Positions 34,418 to 42,627 of a stretch of DNA of 64,000 nucleotides are shown here, one piece after another. The stretch comes from Candidatus Hydrogenedentota bacterium (GTDB lineage: Bacteria > Hydrogenedentota > Hydrogenedentia > Hydrogenedentales > JAEUWI01), in NCBI GenBank assembly GCA_019637335.1, contig JAHBVV010000004.1:1-64000 (forward strand), read 5' to 3'. The notes below the pieces were generated by a model. It was not told where the DNA came from. It searched no databases and saw nothing but the letters and a program-made list of their open reading frames with translations. Within the stretch, counting starts at the first letter, position 1, and each line of letters starts with the position of its first letter. Made by a program: the position numbers and the translations under genes.

Positions 34418-34671
34418 GCTTCTTCCACGCAGTCCACGGGCGCGCACAACCGCTCATCCGACAACGCTTCGCCATGGTGCTTGAGTAAGCCGCGAAGCTC
34501 CTCAAGCCTGCGTCCTCCCACCGGGTGTTGCCGCGGTTGGATAAGGAGGCCCGATCCCGTTAGCCGTATACTCAGGTCCATGGCCCCCTGCCAGTGCAAC
34601 GTTTCCCGCACGTCGGCAGGTATGAGCACTTGTCCCGATTCCGACATGTGCACGGTATTCGTCTCTTCCAT
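34414..34671 (-). CDS. AbrB/MazE-type antitoxin
   Basis: An 85-residue protein with an N-terminal swapped-hairpin DNA-binding part, SESGQVLIPADVRETLHW at about 10-27, typical of SpoVT-AbrB antitoxins. The charged C-terminal half should wrap the PIN toxin encoded immediately downstream. A small palindrome (34681-34696) ten bases upstream suggests autoregulation. Confidence 0.87.
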   Translation of the reverse strand: MEETNTVHMSESGQVLIPADVRETLHWQGAMDLSIRLTGSGLLIQPRQHPVGGRRLEELRGLLKHHGEALSDERLCAPVDCVEEA

Positions 34672-34680
34672 CGCAATTGA

Positions 34681-34696
34681 CCTTCACTGTTGAAGG
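34681..34696. promoter_or_regulatory. Operator-like palindrome of the toxin-antitoxin pair
   Basis: CCTTCA-CTGT-TGAAGG, arms of six bases with a four-base centre, directly ahead of the antitoxin start. AbrB-type antitoxins commonly bind such sites to repress their own operon; this one is unproven. Confidence 0.4.
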
Positions 34697-34805
34697 GCAA
34701 GCATTCGCCCAGTCCAGTTGACTGCTTTCCATTATCCGCTTTCATGCGCAATCGGTCAAGACGCCGGCGCTAAAGCGAATAGCCAGGTTGAGTCGGCCGA
34801 TGGCC

Positions 34806-34883
34806 CGCCGGCCTGCGGCGCGCCCAGGACGCCGTTGACGCCCACGGAGAATTCACGCCATTGTTCGCGCCGCGACTCCAGCA
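34806..34883 (-). pseudogene. Duplicated remnant of the PadR regulator gene
   Basis: These 78 bases match 37046-37123, which encodes the ARREQWREFSVGVNGVLGAP-type segment of the PadR gene at 36900-37376, with only two differences. Homology stops abruptly on both sides. It is a recent partial duplication or what is left of a second PadR gene. The rest of 34697-35070 holds no gene. Confidence 0.8.
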
Positions 34884-34930
34884 GGGGAATTCGAGTGCCC
34901 GTGGCCACGTGCGCTTATTGCTGCATACGT

Positions 34931-35030
34931 GAAACCAAGAGTTTCGAACCACGAATGCACACGAATTGACACGAATAAGGAGAATCCGTGTCATCGGTGT
35001 AATCCGTGGGTAAAAAATACTGACCGCGGA
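34931..35030. repeat. ACACGAAT-type intergenic repeat
   Basis: A stretch with ACCACGAATGCACACGAATTGACACGAAT-like periodicity (written here only as its 8-base core ACACGAAT repeated at 10-base steps), followed by GTGTCATCGGTGTAATCCG. Similar 'ATTCGTG' phrases occur between genes in many unrelated environmental genomes. No coding potential. Confidence 0.5.
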
Positions 35031-35070
35031 ATTCACGGAGGTTCACGTCCTCCTTCATCCGACCGGGCAG

Positions 35071-36903
35071 TCAGTTCGCCGCGCCCGCCTCCTCCTTCGG
35101 CCCCAACACGAGCCAGAGGGGACGCCGATGTTCATTTTCGATCGTCTTCGCTTCGGCGGACACGACACCAATAGTGTTTTTGTAGTCCTTGCCAGCGTAC
35201 TTCCACTTCAGCAGTATCGCCTTTGGAAGGGCGTTTGTATTCCGCAGTGATTCCGTAATGTCAATGAACTGCCACCTCCCTCCTTCCTGTAAGATTTCAC
35301 GCCCAAGTACATCGATGGGCTCATCCTGGAGTAAGAGGTTCTCGCCCCCCTCGCCGTAGACTTTCGACAGTTCGTCGAATCGCGGCCATATCATGTCGAA
35401 TACATCGTTCTGAACAGGCCACGCTTCCAGTGGATTGTTGAACTCACTCAGACGCCCACCGCTCACGTAAAATGCCAACACAACACGCTTGGCCCCGTCC
35501 GCAACGGTAGGTACGGGCGCGGGAAGAGCAAACAGGGGACTCCAGACGAAATTGATCGCTGTCTGTTCACCTTGAATTTCAATGTAGCGGAGTTGATCGT
35601 TACTGGCAGAGAGTTCCTCAAAAACCTGTGACCGGTCCACGTCCGATGTAAAATATCCGCGCGGGTCGATATGGCCCGTCGTCGATTCGGGCACGGGCGT
35701 GGTCGAGGTAACTCGGCGCTCCGGAAACGCTCGCCGGATCGCCGAAGCGAGTTCCTTCGTGACACTCAACCCCTGCGCGGTCATCTGGTCGAGGAGTGCC
35801 CAGTCCTGCAACTCGTCCTTAAGCTCGGCGGCCAACATAGCGCGGTAACGCCGCCCCGCGCCGTTGCCGAGCAGCTCGAACGAGATCTTGTAGCGTTCGT
35901 CCGCGCTCCAGCGGCCGCCGGTATTGCGAATGAGCACGGCCGTGTGGCTATTGGCGGGCGCGCCGGAGATGCGCACCGGATACTTCGCCAGGGACACGTA
36001 GTCGCTGACCACCAACGGCACCTCTCTCCGCGGGGGCAATGCCGAATGGCTTCGGGGCGACACCAGGTATTCCTGGAGAGCTTTACCGGAATCTGGACCC
36101 CAAAAGGACTCCTGGGCGCCTTGCCAAACATCGTCGCCATGTTGCCATTCGGACTCAAGCCGCACACCGAGCACTTGCTTCTCGGCGTCGCGGCTCACAG
36201 GCGACTCGAATTCGATCTGTACTTCTTCGGGGACAACATCGGGGGTGACAATCAACGTTTTTACTGGCGCCACACCCGCGAATATCGTGGCTTCTCTATA
36301 CAGGGTCAAGCCAGACTGAGGGTCTTTACATTCGACCTTGTACACCCCGGGCTGCATGGGGCCAAAGCGTAGGATCCCGGAATCGTCTGCCCGGCGGTCA
36401 ACCCGGCCGCCTCGTTCGTCGCCAAACATCTGACCGTAACACGTCACCTCGACCCCGCTCGCCAACGGCCCGTCCTCGCTGCCGCGCCGGAACTCCAGTT
36501 CCAGCGTGGCCAAGCGCGCTTCGCCCGCGTTCTGCTGCGACAATGCCACCAGCACCGCCTCGTTCGTCGCGCCGAATTGCCGGAGCATGAGCCCCATGAA
36601 CGCCACCCCCGCGATCCCCGCCACCGCCAGCACAACCATGACCCCCGTTTGTATCCACTCGCGCATGATAATCTCCCTCATATGATCCCACCACAGCTTC
36701 CGCGCTATGGCATCGGGATCGCCGAATTGTTCCAGGACGCGGCGTCGCACCGATTCCTCATCGTCGTTGCCCCGCTCCAACTCCCGTTCCGCCGCGCACG
36801 CGAGGTGGTCCGCGATCTCGTCCAGAATGTCCTGCCGCAGCCCGCCCGGCTCGCGCGGATGGCGCGCGGGGAAGGCTTTGTCGGGGTCCTTGTTCCAGTT
36901 CAT
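35071..36903 (-). CDS. Permease-prefix-domain membrane protein, PadR partner
   Basis: A 610-residue protein. Residues 1-75 form a charged helical 'permease prefix' domain (LRQDILDEIADHLACAAERE, then RVLEQFGDPDAIARKLWWDHM), usually found ahead of ABC permeases and next to PadR regulators. One membrane helix follows (about 86-108), then a ~500-residue outer region without a recognised domain. No permease helices follow, unlike the usual MacB-like fusion. Its ATG overlaps the PadR stop as ATGA, so PadR probably controls it. Function unknown. Confidence 0.7.
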   Translation of the reverse strand: MNWNKDPDKAFPARHPREPGGLRQDILDEIADHLACAAERELERGNDDEESVRRRVLEQFGDPDAIARKLWWDHMREIIMREWIQTGVMVVLAVAGIAGVAFMGLMLRQFGATNEAVLVALSQQNAGEARLATLELEFRRGSEDGPLASGVEVTCYGQMFGDERGGRVDRRADDSGILRFGPMQPGVYKVECKDPQSGLTLYREATIFAGVAPVKTLIVTPDVVPEEVQIEFESPVSRDAEKQVLGVRLESEWQHGDDVWQGAQESFWGPDSGKALQEYLVSPRSHSALPPRREVPLVVSDYVSLAKYPVRISGAPANSHTAVLIRNTGGRWSADERYKISFELLGNGAGRRYRAMLAAELKDELQDWALLDQMTAQGLSVTKELASAIRRAFPERRVTSTTPVPESTTGHIDPRGYFTSDVDRSQVFEELSASNDQLRYIEIQGEQTAINFVWSPLFALPAPVPTVADGAKRVVLAFYVSGGRLSEFNNPLEAWPVQNDVFDMIWPRFDELSKVYGEGGENLLLQDEPIDVLGREILQEGGRWQFIDITESLRNTNALPKAILLKWKYAGKDYKNTIGVVSAEAKTIENEHRRPLWLVLGPKEEAGAAN

Positions 36904-37376
36904 AGCCGCGTACCTGTCGCTGTGGACGGGGTGGACGGGGTGGACGGGGTGGACGGGGTGGACAGGGTGGACAGGGTGGACAGGGTGGACAGGGTGGACA
37001 GGGTGGACAGGGTGGACAAAAGAGCGCCGTGGGCGCTCATGAGTCCGCCGGCCAGCGGCGCGCCCAGGACACCGTTGACGCCCACGGAGAATTCACGCCA
37101 TTGTTCGCGCCGCGACTCCAGCAGCATCTGGCCCTCGGGCGTGATGCGGTAGAACTTCCGGCGGCAACCCGGCCGGTGCAGCACCCAATACGACGCGAGC
37201 AGTCCCTCCCGCTCCATGCGGTGGAGCACGGGGTACAGCGCGCCTTCCAGCAGTTCGAATTGACCGCGAGACCGCTCGATCACCTGCTGTGAGACGTCGT
37301 AGCCCGTGGCATCGCCCGGGCTGATGGCGTGGAGAATCAACATCTCCGTCATGTCGCTTTCAAACGTATTTTTCAT
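36900..37376 (-). CDS. PadR-family transcriptional regulator with a repeat-encoded tail
   Basis: A 158-residue protein. Residues about 8-95 are a PadR winged helix (ILHAISPGDATGYDVSQQV, then ELLEGALYPVLHRMEREGLL, and YRITPEGQMLLESRREQW). From about residue 117 the chain becomes eleven (L/P)ST triplets encoded by the nonamer array 36922-37020, then TATGTRL. The core is intact, so DNA binding should persist; the tail is probably a tolerated expansion. It likely represses itself and the downstream gene. Confidence 0.88.
   Translation of the reverse strand: MKNTFESDMTEMLILHAISPGDATGYDVSQQVIERSRGQFELLEGALYPVLHRMEREGLLASYWVLHRPGCRRKFYRITPEGQMLLESRREQWREFSVGVNGVLGAPLAGGLMSAHGALLSTLSTLSTLSTLSTLSTLSTPSTPSTPSTPSTATGTRL
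36922..37020. repeat. Nonamer tandem array inside PadR
   Basis: GTGGACGGG x4 (from 36922), GTGGACAGG x6 (from 36958) and a last GTGGACAAA (37012-37020): eleven units with no phase slip. The same nonamer core makes up the intergenic array at 40903-41055. Confidence 0.97.
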
Positions 37377-37432
37377 GGGGCGCGCACCTCGATGGGTTCG
37401 GAAAAAGCACGATACCTTGCAGTTCTTAGTAC

Positions 37433-37461
37433 AGGCTACAGGATCGCGCGCGGCTTGTCAA
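37433..37461 (-). promoter_or_regulatory. Promoter of the PadR operon
   Basis: Leftward TTGACA (37456-37461), 17-base spacer, TAGCCT (37433-37438), about 55 bases before the PadR ATG. The -35 is perfect; the -10 is weak, as expected for a regulated promoter. Confidence 0.55.
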
Positions 37462-37603
37462 CCGGAAACATTCCAAGGGACTCCGCATGCCGTCGAGGCT
37501 TGACCGGCGTTCAAAGGAAGTTGGGCATTTCCGTCACGCCGCGCATCTGCTATTATTTATTGGGCTTTATACGCAACGTTATCAACACGAGGCGAGAATC
37601 AAC

Positions 37604-37921
37604 ATGTACAAAGTGATAGAAGTCATGCCGCAGGATGGATACAAACTCTTGTTGGCCTTTGATAATGGCGATAGCGGCACCGTCGATCTCGCACCCCTGG
37701 CGGGAAAGGGCGTTTTCGCCGCCTGGAACGATCCCGAGGTATTCCGCGCGGTCCAGATCGGCCCCTTGGGCGAACTCGCGTGGGCCGATGAGATCGACTT
37801 ATGTCCCGATGCGCTCTATCTGGAAGCCACTGGGAAGCGTCCGGAAGATGTCTTTCCCGCAGCCCAATTTCATGCGGACCTACGTATTGGGATGCCGGTA
37901 GCCCGTCAGATGCTGGTCTAA
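37604..37921 (+). CDS. DUF2442 domain protein
   Basis: A 105-residue protein with YKLLLAFDNGDSGTVDLAPL and a central 'DPE.F..V.I...G.L.W...IDLCPDALY' pattern typical of DUF2442. These small proteins often pair with DUF4160 proteins in toxin-antitoxin-like loci, but no such partner is next to it. It is convergent with, and overlaps by 42 bases, the end of the PIN gene at 37880. ATG at 37604 is preferred; GGCGAG lies upstream. Confidence 0.8.
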   Translation: MYKVIEVMPQDGYKLLLAFDNGDSGTVDLAPLAGKGVFAAWNDPEVFRAVQIGPLGELAWADEIDLCPDALYLEATGKRPEDVFPAAQFHADLRIGMPVARQMLV

Positions 37922-38335
37922 AGACCAAATGTAAACAGGCCTGCGAGGATGACGGCGGCACATTCGTTCAAAGTCCTGGATGATCGAGAGATCGGCGAAA
38001 GCAACGCCCTGCATCGCAAAGTCGGGAAAATTCGCCAACCAGTCGCCCATGGCCGCATACGAATCGTAACTGATGGGGTTGAAGGGCGATTCGCCGGAAA
38101 TTGCGAGGCCGACCTGCTTCACAAAACGCTCCGCGCACGTTCTCCGCTGTCGCCCGTCGCTGCTCTGTGCGATATGATTGCCCGTTTCAACTATCGTCGC
38201 GACGGGCAAGAATAGTTTTTCGCTGGCCTCGATCTTCCCCTTGAGTGCGGCGACAATCTCCCCGTGGCGCGAGCATTTTCCTGGAACTTTCAGGATTTCC
38301 ACAAATATCGAGGTGTCTATCAGGCATATGCTCAA
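37880..38335 (-). CDS. PIN-domain nuclease coupled to an ATPase
   Basis: A 151-residue PIN protein with D7 (LIDTSIF), E50 (TIVETGNH), D115 (FADLSII) and D140 (WSLDQHL) in the positions of the PIN active site. The TTG start directly follows the stop of the ATPase gene, with GGAGGGGG as ribosome site, so expression depends on the ATPase transcript. It has no AbrB- or RHH-type antitoxin beside it, unlike an ordinary VapC. The C-terminus overlaps a convergent DUF2442 gene. Probably the effector nuclease of a two-gene module. Confidence 0.8.
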   Translation of the reverse strand: MSICLIDTSIFVEILKVPGKCSRHGEIVAALKGKIEASEKLFLPVATIVETGNHIAQSSDGRQRRTCAERFVKQVGLAISGESPFNPISYDSYAAMGDWLANFPDFAMQGVAFADLSIIQDFERMCRRHPRRPVYIWSLDQHLTGYRHPNT

Positions 38336-39640
38336 TCAACCCCCTCCCAGGGCCTCCACCCATTCGAGTGCTTTTTCCTTGCGCTCCTTCGCCGTCGTAG
38401 GATCTTTAACAAAACTCTCCAGGATCCGGTCTGTCATGAGCCGGCCGATCGGCCCCCTTGCCACGAGCTCGGGAAATCGCTGGAGATCGTGGAGCTTCTT
38501 GATGCTGCTGAATCCCGTCTCCGGGTCGCGATAACAGAAAAGCACGTCTCCCAGCGCATCGTCCGGAAGGGCATCGAGCAGAGCAGGATTGTGCGTCGTC
38601 AACAGCACCTTCAGCCCCCTCTTCTGGGACACGCCTCGAATCTGATCGATCAACATTGACGCGCGGCTGGGATGCACGCCGTTATCGAGTTCCTCGATGA
38701 CCACCAAGGAGCCCCGTTCCGCGGTCAGCAACGTCGCCGCCACCGCCAACACGCGGAGTGTCCCGTCGGAGAGCGATGCCGCATCGTGCGCGAGTTCCTT
38801 ACCCCCGAAAGTCTCCACGAGCTTCACCATAACGTCGTTTCGTTCAGTCTTGATGAAGTCGATGCGGGCAATGTCCTGCTCGGGCAGGGAGCGGACGAAT
38901 CCCAGTAGATCTTCTTTTTCCTGAGCCGTGTCGATGTTGCAGATCTGGAAAAGAACTGCGGAAAGATTCCTGGCATCCTCCTCCATCACGTTCGCCGAGA
39001 TTTCGGCATAACCCCGCATACGGGCAGGGTTTGGATCGAGAAAGACAATCTTTTGAAGCGCCTCACGCAAATCGTTGGTCACTTCGGGGATCAATTCCCG
39101 CGATTTCTTGTCCGAATACCCAAAGCGGGCCGGCGTTTGAAGCTGATAAAATATAGCCTGCTTGTCCGTGCACGGAATGCGTGGTTTGTTGCCGCCGGTC
39201 TTGAAATTATTGTAGGCAACAGACACTTCATCCGTGTAGTCATTTGCCGTTTGCTTCAACTCATACAACGGCAGATTCGCATCGACGTTGTACAATCGCT
39301 CCGATACAAGCGTCAAATGCTGGCTGACAATGCCTATTCCCAGTGACAGAAGGGTCCAATTGTTGTTCCGATCATAGATTATGCATTCCAAAGCCATTTT
39401 CGCGGTTCCATGACGAAAAATGCCTTCGGCTTTGCCGCGAAACACGGAACCCGCCCCATTGATATCACGCTCAATATCATCCAATCGGCTTCCCTTGGCG
39501 AGGGACGAGAGAAGGCGAATCGCTTCGAGAGCATTGCTCTTACCCGAAGCGTTCGCGCCGATAAATAGCGTCAACGGCGAAAAGGACAGGGTGGCACTGC
39601 CGTAGCTCTTGAAGTCCTCCAGTCTGATTTCGCTGATCAC
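38336..39640 (-). CDS. ABC/SMC-type AAA ATPase of a two-gene module
   Basis: A 434-residue protein starting at GTG 39640 (GGGAG six bases upstream), with all ABC-ATPase parts: Walker A GANASGKS at 28-35, signature LSDGTLR at 290-296, Walker B VVIEELD at 313-319 and switch His350 in TTHNPALLD. This is the AAA_21 / OLD-like 'predicted ATPase' group in which the ATPase partners an effector such as a Toprim, HNH or RloB-type nuclease. Here the partner is a PIN protein. The gene is visibly more AT-rich than its surroundings, suggesting transfer. Confidence 0.87.
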   Translation of the reverse strand: MISEIRLEDFKSYGSATLSFSPLTLFIGANASGKSNALEAIRLLSSLAKGSRLDDIERDINGAGSVFRGKAEGIFRHGTAKMALECIIYDRNNNWTLLSLGIGIVSQHLTLVSERLYNVDANLPLYELKQTANDYTDEVSVAYNNFKTGGNKPRIPCTDKQAIFYQLQTPARFGYSDKKSRELIPEVTNDLREALQKIVFLDPNPARMRGYAEISANVMEEDARNLSAVLFQICNIDTAQEKEDLLGFVRSLPEQDIARIDFIKTERNDVMVKLVETFGGKELAHDAASLSDGTLRVLAVAATLLTAERGSLVVIEELDNGVHPSRASMLIDQIRGVSQKRGLKVLLTTHNPALLDALPDDALGDVLFCYRDPETGFSSIKKLHDLQRFPELVARGPIGRLMTDRILESFVKDPTTAKERKEKALEWVEALGGG

Positions 39641-39684
39641 AATCAACTCCCGAAGTTGCCGAAATGAACTCTGATTTACTCCAA

Positions 39685-39693
39685 ATTATAGCA
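39685..39693 (-). promoter_or_regulatory. Extended -10 promoter of the ATPase-PIN operon
   Basis: Leftward TGCTATAAT, a perfect -10 with the TGn extension, about 45 bases ahead of the ATPase start. No good -35 is seen, which the extended -10 can offset. Confidence 0.6.
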
Positions 39694-39724
39694 CCATTGG
39701 GATTGCATGCGTTCATTCTAATGC

Positions 39725-40840
39725 CTACCCCACCTTCAGCGTAAACCACCGCAGCACGGACACGCAGTCTTCGTAGCACCAGAACGCGCCGTAGACCACG
39801 CGATCGTCCAGCTTCACCAGGCAGGGGGCGCCGAAGCGGAGTACGGCGAAGTTGTCGGCCATGTTGCCCGTGTTTGCGGTGAGTCCGGCGGCGCGCTGTC
39901 CCCAGATAGGCGTTGCCGTCTCGTTGACCCATTCGTCGCCGTCGAAGCGGCTGAGGTTGGCCCAGAGGCCGGGTTCGTCGGTGCGGCGGTAGACGCTGAG
40001 GACGCGGCCGTCGTCGAGGGCGATGGGGGTCATGGTCTGGCCCTGGAGGCCGGTGGATAGGGGCGGGGTCCAGGTGGCGCCGCCGTCGCTGCTGAGGGCG
40101 TACTGGTTGGGTCGGTCCGCCTTCGCGATGTCGTCGTATACCCAGGCATTGGCGAGGAGGCGACCGTCGGGCAGCGCGATGATCTTGGATTCCCAGAAGA
40201 AGGTACGGTTGCCGTCCTCGCGCATCACGTCCATGTAGCTGGACCAGGTCTGGCCCTCGTCTTCCGAGACCCAGCCCACGAGGCGCAGGCCGTTGGGGCA
40301 ATTCCCGGCCCAATCAAACCACGTCGAGGTGCTCCACACCCAGCGGCCATCTGGCAGGACGTTGATGGGCGCGCACAGCTCAAATTCCGGCCCCTCCAGC
40401 GGCGGCGTCTGGCGCACGGGCGCGCTCCAGGTCTTGCCGTAGTCCGCCGAGCGCAGCAGCAGCACCTCGCCCGGCGCGAAACCCATGGTCTCCGGATTGG
40501 CCAAGCCATCATTGGGCAGGTGGCGCCGATCCTGGCGCACCATCATGGCCACGACCTTGCCGCCGCCCAGGGCGGTGATACGCGAGAAGTCCGACATCAG
40601 CGGGTGCGGCGGCCCGGGGTAGATGGGGCCTTCGTGGGTCCACGTTGCGCCGCGATCCGTGGAGCGGAAGACGTGCGTGCGGCAGTTGTGCGCCTCGAAG
40701 GCCTCGCCGAGCACCCCCGTGCAGAGGAGATCGCCGTTGTCCAGGGCGGCGAGGGACGGGAAATAAGCGTGGGCACTGCGGACGTGGGGCCGGGGGTTGC
40801 GGTAGATTAGGCTGGTGTCTTGCAGGGTGATGGACGGCAT
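39725..40840 (-). CDS. Sialidase-like BNR/Asp-box protein
   Basis: A 371-residue six-bladed propeller-type protein. Four Asp-boxes are visible: STDRGATW, SADYGKTW, SEDEGQTW and SSDGGATW. No signal peptide. The arginine triad of true sialidases is not obvious, so the substrate may be another glycan. GGAG precedes the ATG. A heptamer-nonamer array begins 16 bases upstream of the start. Confidence 0.85.
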   Translation of the reverse strand: MPSITLQDTSLIYRNPRPHVRSAHAYFPSLAALDNGDLLCTGVLGEAFEAHNCRTHVFRSTDRGATWTHEGPIYPGPPHPLMSDFSRITALGGGKVVAMMVRQDRRHLPNDGLANPETMGFAPGEVLLLRSADYGKTWSAPVRQTPPLEGPEFELCAPINVLPDGRWVWSTSTWFDWAGNCPNGLRLVGWVSEDEGQTWSSYMDVMREDGNRTFFWESKIIALPDGRLLANAWVYDDIAKADRPNQYALSSDGGATWTPPLSTGLQGQTMTPIALDDGRVLSVYRRTDEPGLWANLSRFDGDEWVNETATPIWGQRAAGLTANTGNMADNFAVLRFGAPCLVKLDDRVVYGAFWCYEDCVSVLRWFTLKVG

Positions 40841-40855
40841 GGCGAGGCTCCGTGG

Positions 40856-41055
40856 CAGTTGACAGTTGGCTTTAGGCTTTAGGCTTTAGGCTGTAGGCTG
40901 TAGTGGACGTGGTGGACGCAGTGGACAGAGTGGACAGAGTGGACAGAGTGGACAGAGTGGACAAAGTGGACAGAGTGGACAAAGTGGACATAGTAGACAT
41001 AGTAGACATAGTGTACATAGTGTACATAGTGTACATAGTGTACATAGTGGACGGT
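40856..41055. repeat. Heptamer array running into a drifting nonamer array
   Basis: CAGTTGA and CAGTTGG, then CTTTAGG x3 and CTGTAGG with a partial unit (40856-40902, all in one seven-base phase), then 17 nonamers (40903-41055). The nonamer drifts stepwise: GTGGACAGA and GTGGACAAA, GTGGACATA, GTAGACATA, then GTGTACATA x4, ending GTGGACGGT. It lies between the sialidase start and the fabI end. Confidence 0.97.
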
Positions 41056-41096
41056 TTCCACCTCGTGCAACCTGTCCACTTCGTCCACAAAAGGCA

Positions 41097-41121
41097 CACG
41101 CCCGGCTTGCTGCCGGGCGTG
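41097..41121 (-). terminator. Rho-independent terminator of fabI
   Basis: Perfect 10-bp stem CACGCCCGGC with its complement (41097-41106 / 41112-41121), five-base loop, followed leftward by TGCCTTTTGT. It ends just before the repeat array. Confidence 0.85.
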
Positions 41122-41150
41122 GGGGTAGTTTGTTCCAGGGCCTCTGCCGC

Positions 41151-41948
41151 CTACTCGGCGTCTTCTTCTCCGCTGAGCGTCAAGCCCATGATGTTGTAGC
41201 CGCAGTCGACGTGGTGGGTCTCGCCGGTGACGCCGGAGGCCATGTCCGAGAGCAGGTACACCGTGCTCTTGGCGACGTCTTCCTGGGTCGTGTTGCGGCG
41301 AAGCGGTGCGGTGTCGGCATTGGCCTTGAGCATCTTGCGCATGCCGGCGATGGCGCTGGCGGAAAGCGTGCGGATAGGGCCGGCGCTGACCACGTTGACC
41401 CGGATGCCCTGGGGTCCCAGGTCGTGGGCGAGGTAGCGGCAGCTTGCTTCCAGGGCGGCCTTGGCGACGCCCATGACGTTGTAGTTCGGGAGCACTTTTT
41501 CCGCGCCGTAGTAGGTCATGCCGACGATGCTGCCGCCGTTGGGCATGAGCGGGGCGGCTTCGCGGGCGAGGGCGACCAGGGAATAGGCCGAAACGTCCAG
41601 CGCCAGCGCGAAGTTCTTTCGCGGCGTCTGGACAAAGGGGTTCTTCAGGTCGTCGCGCTCGGCGAAAGCGACGGAGTGGATTAGGAAGTCGATCGCGCCC
41701 CACTTTTCCTTGATTTGCGCGAAAAACGACGCGATTTCCTCGTCTTTTGTGACATCGCATTCGAGCACATCGGCGCCGGGGATGGTCTCCGCCAGGGCGC
41801 GCACGCGCTTCTCCAGCGGGCCGAGGTAATTGAAGACCAGTTCCGCGCCGTGCGCGGCGCACTCCTGGGCGCAGGCCCAGGCGATTGATTTGTCGTTGGC
41901 CACGCCAAACACCAGGCCGCGCTTGCCGGCCAGCAGTCCTTCCGCCAT
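41151..41948 (-). CDS. fabI: Enoyl-[acyl-carrier-protein] reductase (NADH)
   Basis: A 265-residue FabI, the last reduction of each fatty-acid elongation round. GKRGLVFGVANDKSIAW at the N-terminus is the FabI nucleotide-binding form, HSVAFA and the catalytic pair Y156-x6-K163 (YNVMGVAK) are present, and Y146 is the second conserved tyrosine. AAGGAGG lies close to ATG 41948. The terminator at 41097 ends the transcript. Confidence 0.95.
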   Translation of the reverse strand: MAEGLLAGKRGLVFGVANDKSIAWACAQECAAHGAELVFNYLGPLEKRVRALAETIPGADVLECDVTKDEEIASFFAQIKEKWGAIDFLIHSVAFAERDDLKNPFVQTPRKNFALALDVSAYSLVALAREAAPLMPNGGSIVGMTYYGAEKVLPNYNVMGVAKAALEASCRYLAHDLGPQGIRVNVVSAGPIRTLSASAIAGMRKMLKANADTAPLRRNTTQEDVAKSTVYLLSDMASGVTGETHHVDCGYNIMGLTLSGEEDAE

Positions 41949-42219
41949 GATTCCTCCTTGTATTTCGGTCATGCGCCCCCGGGATTGGACGCGGGGCCGC
42001 GATTTTTCGGGCAAAGGCGCGACCACCGGAGGGCCGGGGCGCGCGGGAATGCCGGAATCATAGCATTCCGGCGAATTCGGATCCCAACCGGCCCGGCGCC
42101 ATGCGCGGGAGGATGATCCACTACGGAACGCGCGGCGCTTGTGCCGCCACGAAAAACGTGCGATACTGAATTCAGGATCGGCGCGTGACCGGTTTGATTT
42201 CCTCTGGAGGCAGCGCACT

Positions 42220-42627
42220 ATGGAAAACGACAAGCTTATTCTCGCGATCATCCTGATTGTGATCGTGGTGGCGGCATTTCCGGTGGTCTACCCCATGCTG
42301 GTGGACAACACGGCGAAGCACGCCGCGACCGACGCCCAGAACCTGCAACGGATTCAGGACGCCGTCCGGAATTATGCAACACTGAAGGGGCATTACCCCG
42401 CCAGCCTGGCGGATCTTTCACCGGAGTTCATGGCGCAGGTGCCAAACACGACCGCGCGGAAGCCCTTCAACTACAACCCGCGGACCGGGCAGGTAAGCAA
42501 CCCCGCGCCGTCGGAGGCGGACGGCGGCTCCGGGCAGAACGTGCGGGCGCGCGGCGGCGGTTCGGGCGTGCCCGCCTCCACGGACGCGTTCACGGGGCTT
42601 GGCGTGTCGCAGGAATTGAACTACTAA
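42220..42627 (+). CDS. Pilin-like membrane-anchored protein
   Basis: A 135-residue protein with one N-terminal membrane helix (about 6-27), a helical stalk (DAQNLQRIQDAVRNYATLKG) and HYPASLADLSPEFMAQVP, the pattern of type II secretion pseudopilins of the GspG kind. The usual prepilin cleavage motif (G followed by FTLIE) is absent, so processing by prepilin peptidase is doubtful. The C-terminus is Gly/Ser-rich. GGAGG lies nine bases upstream. It converges on the ABC exporter gene with a four-base overlap. Confidence 0.6.
   Translation: MENDKLILAIILIVIVVAAFPVVYPMLVDNTAKHAATDAQNLQRIQDAVRNYATLKGHYPASLADLSPEFMAQVPNTTARKPFNYNPRTGQVSNPAPSEADGGSGQNVRARGGGSGVPASTDAFTGLGVSQELNY

Noticed and set aside
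40870-40902. Telomere-like TTTAGGC repeats suggesting a eukaryotic or linear-replicon end
   Set aside because: Only about four units, in the same seven-base phase as CAGTTGR heptamers and between two ordinary bacterial genes.
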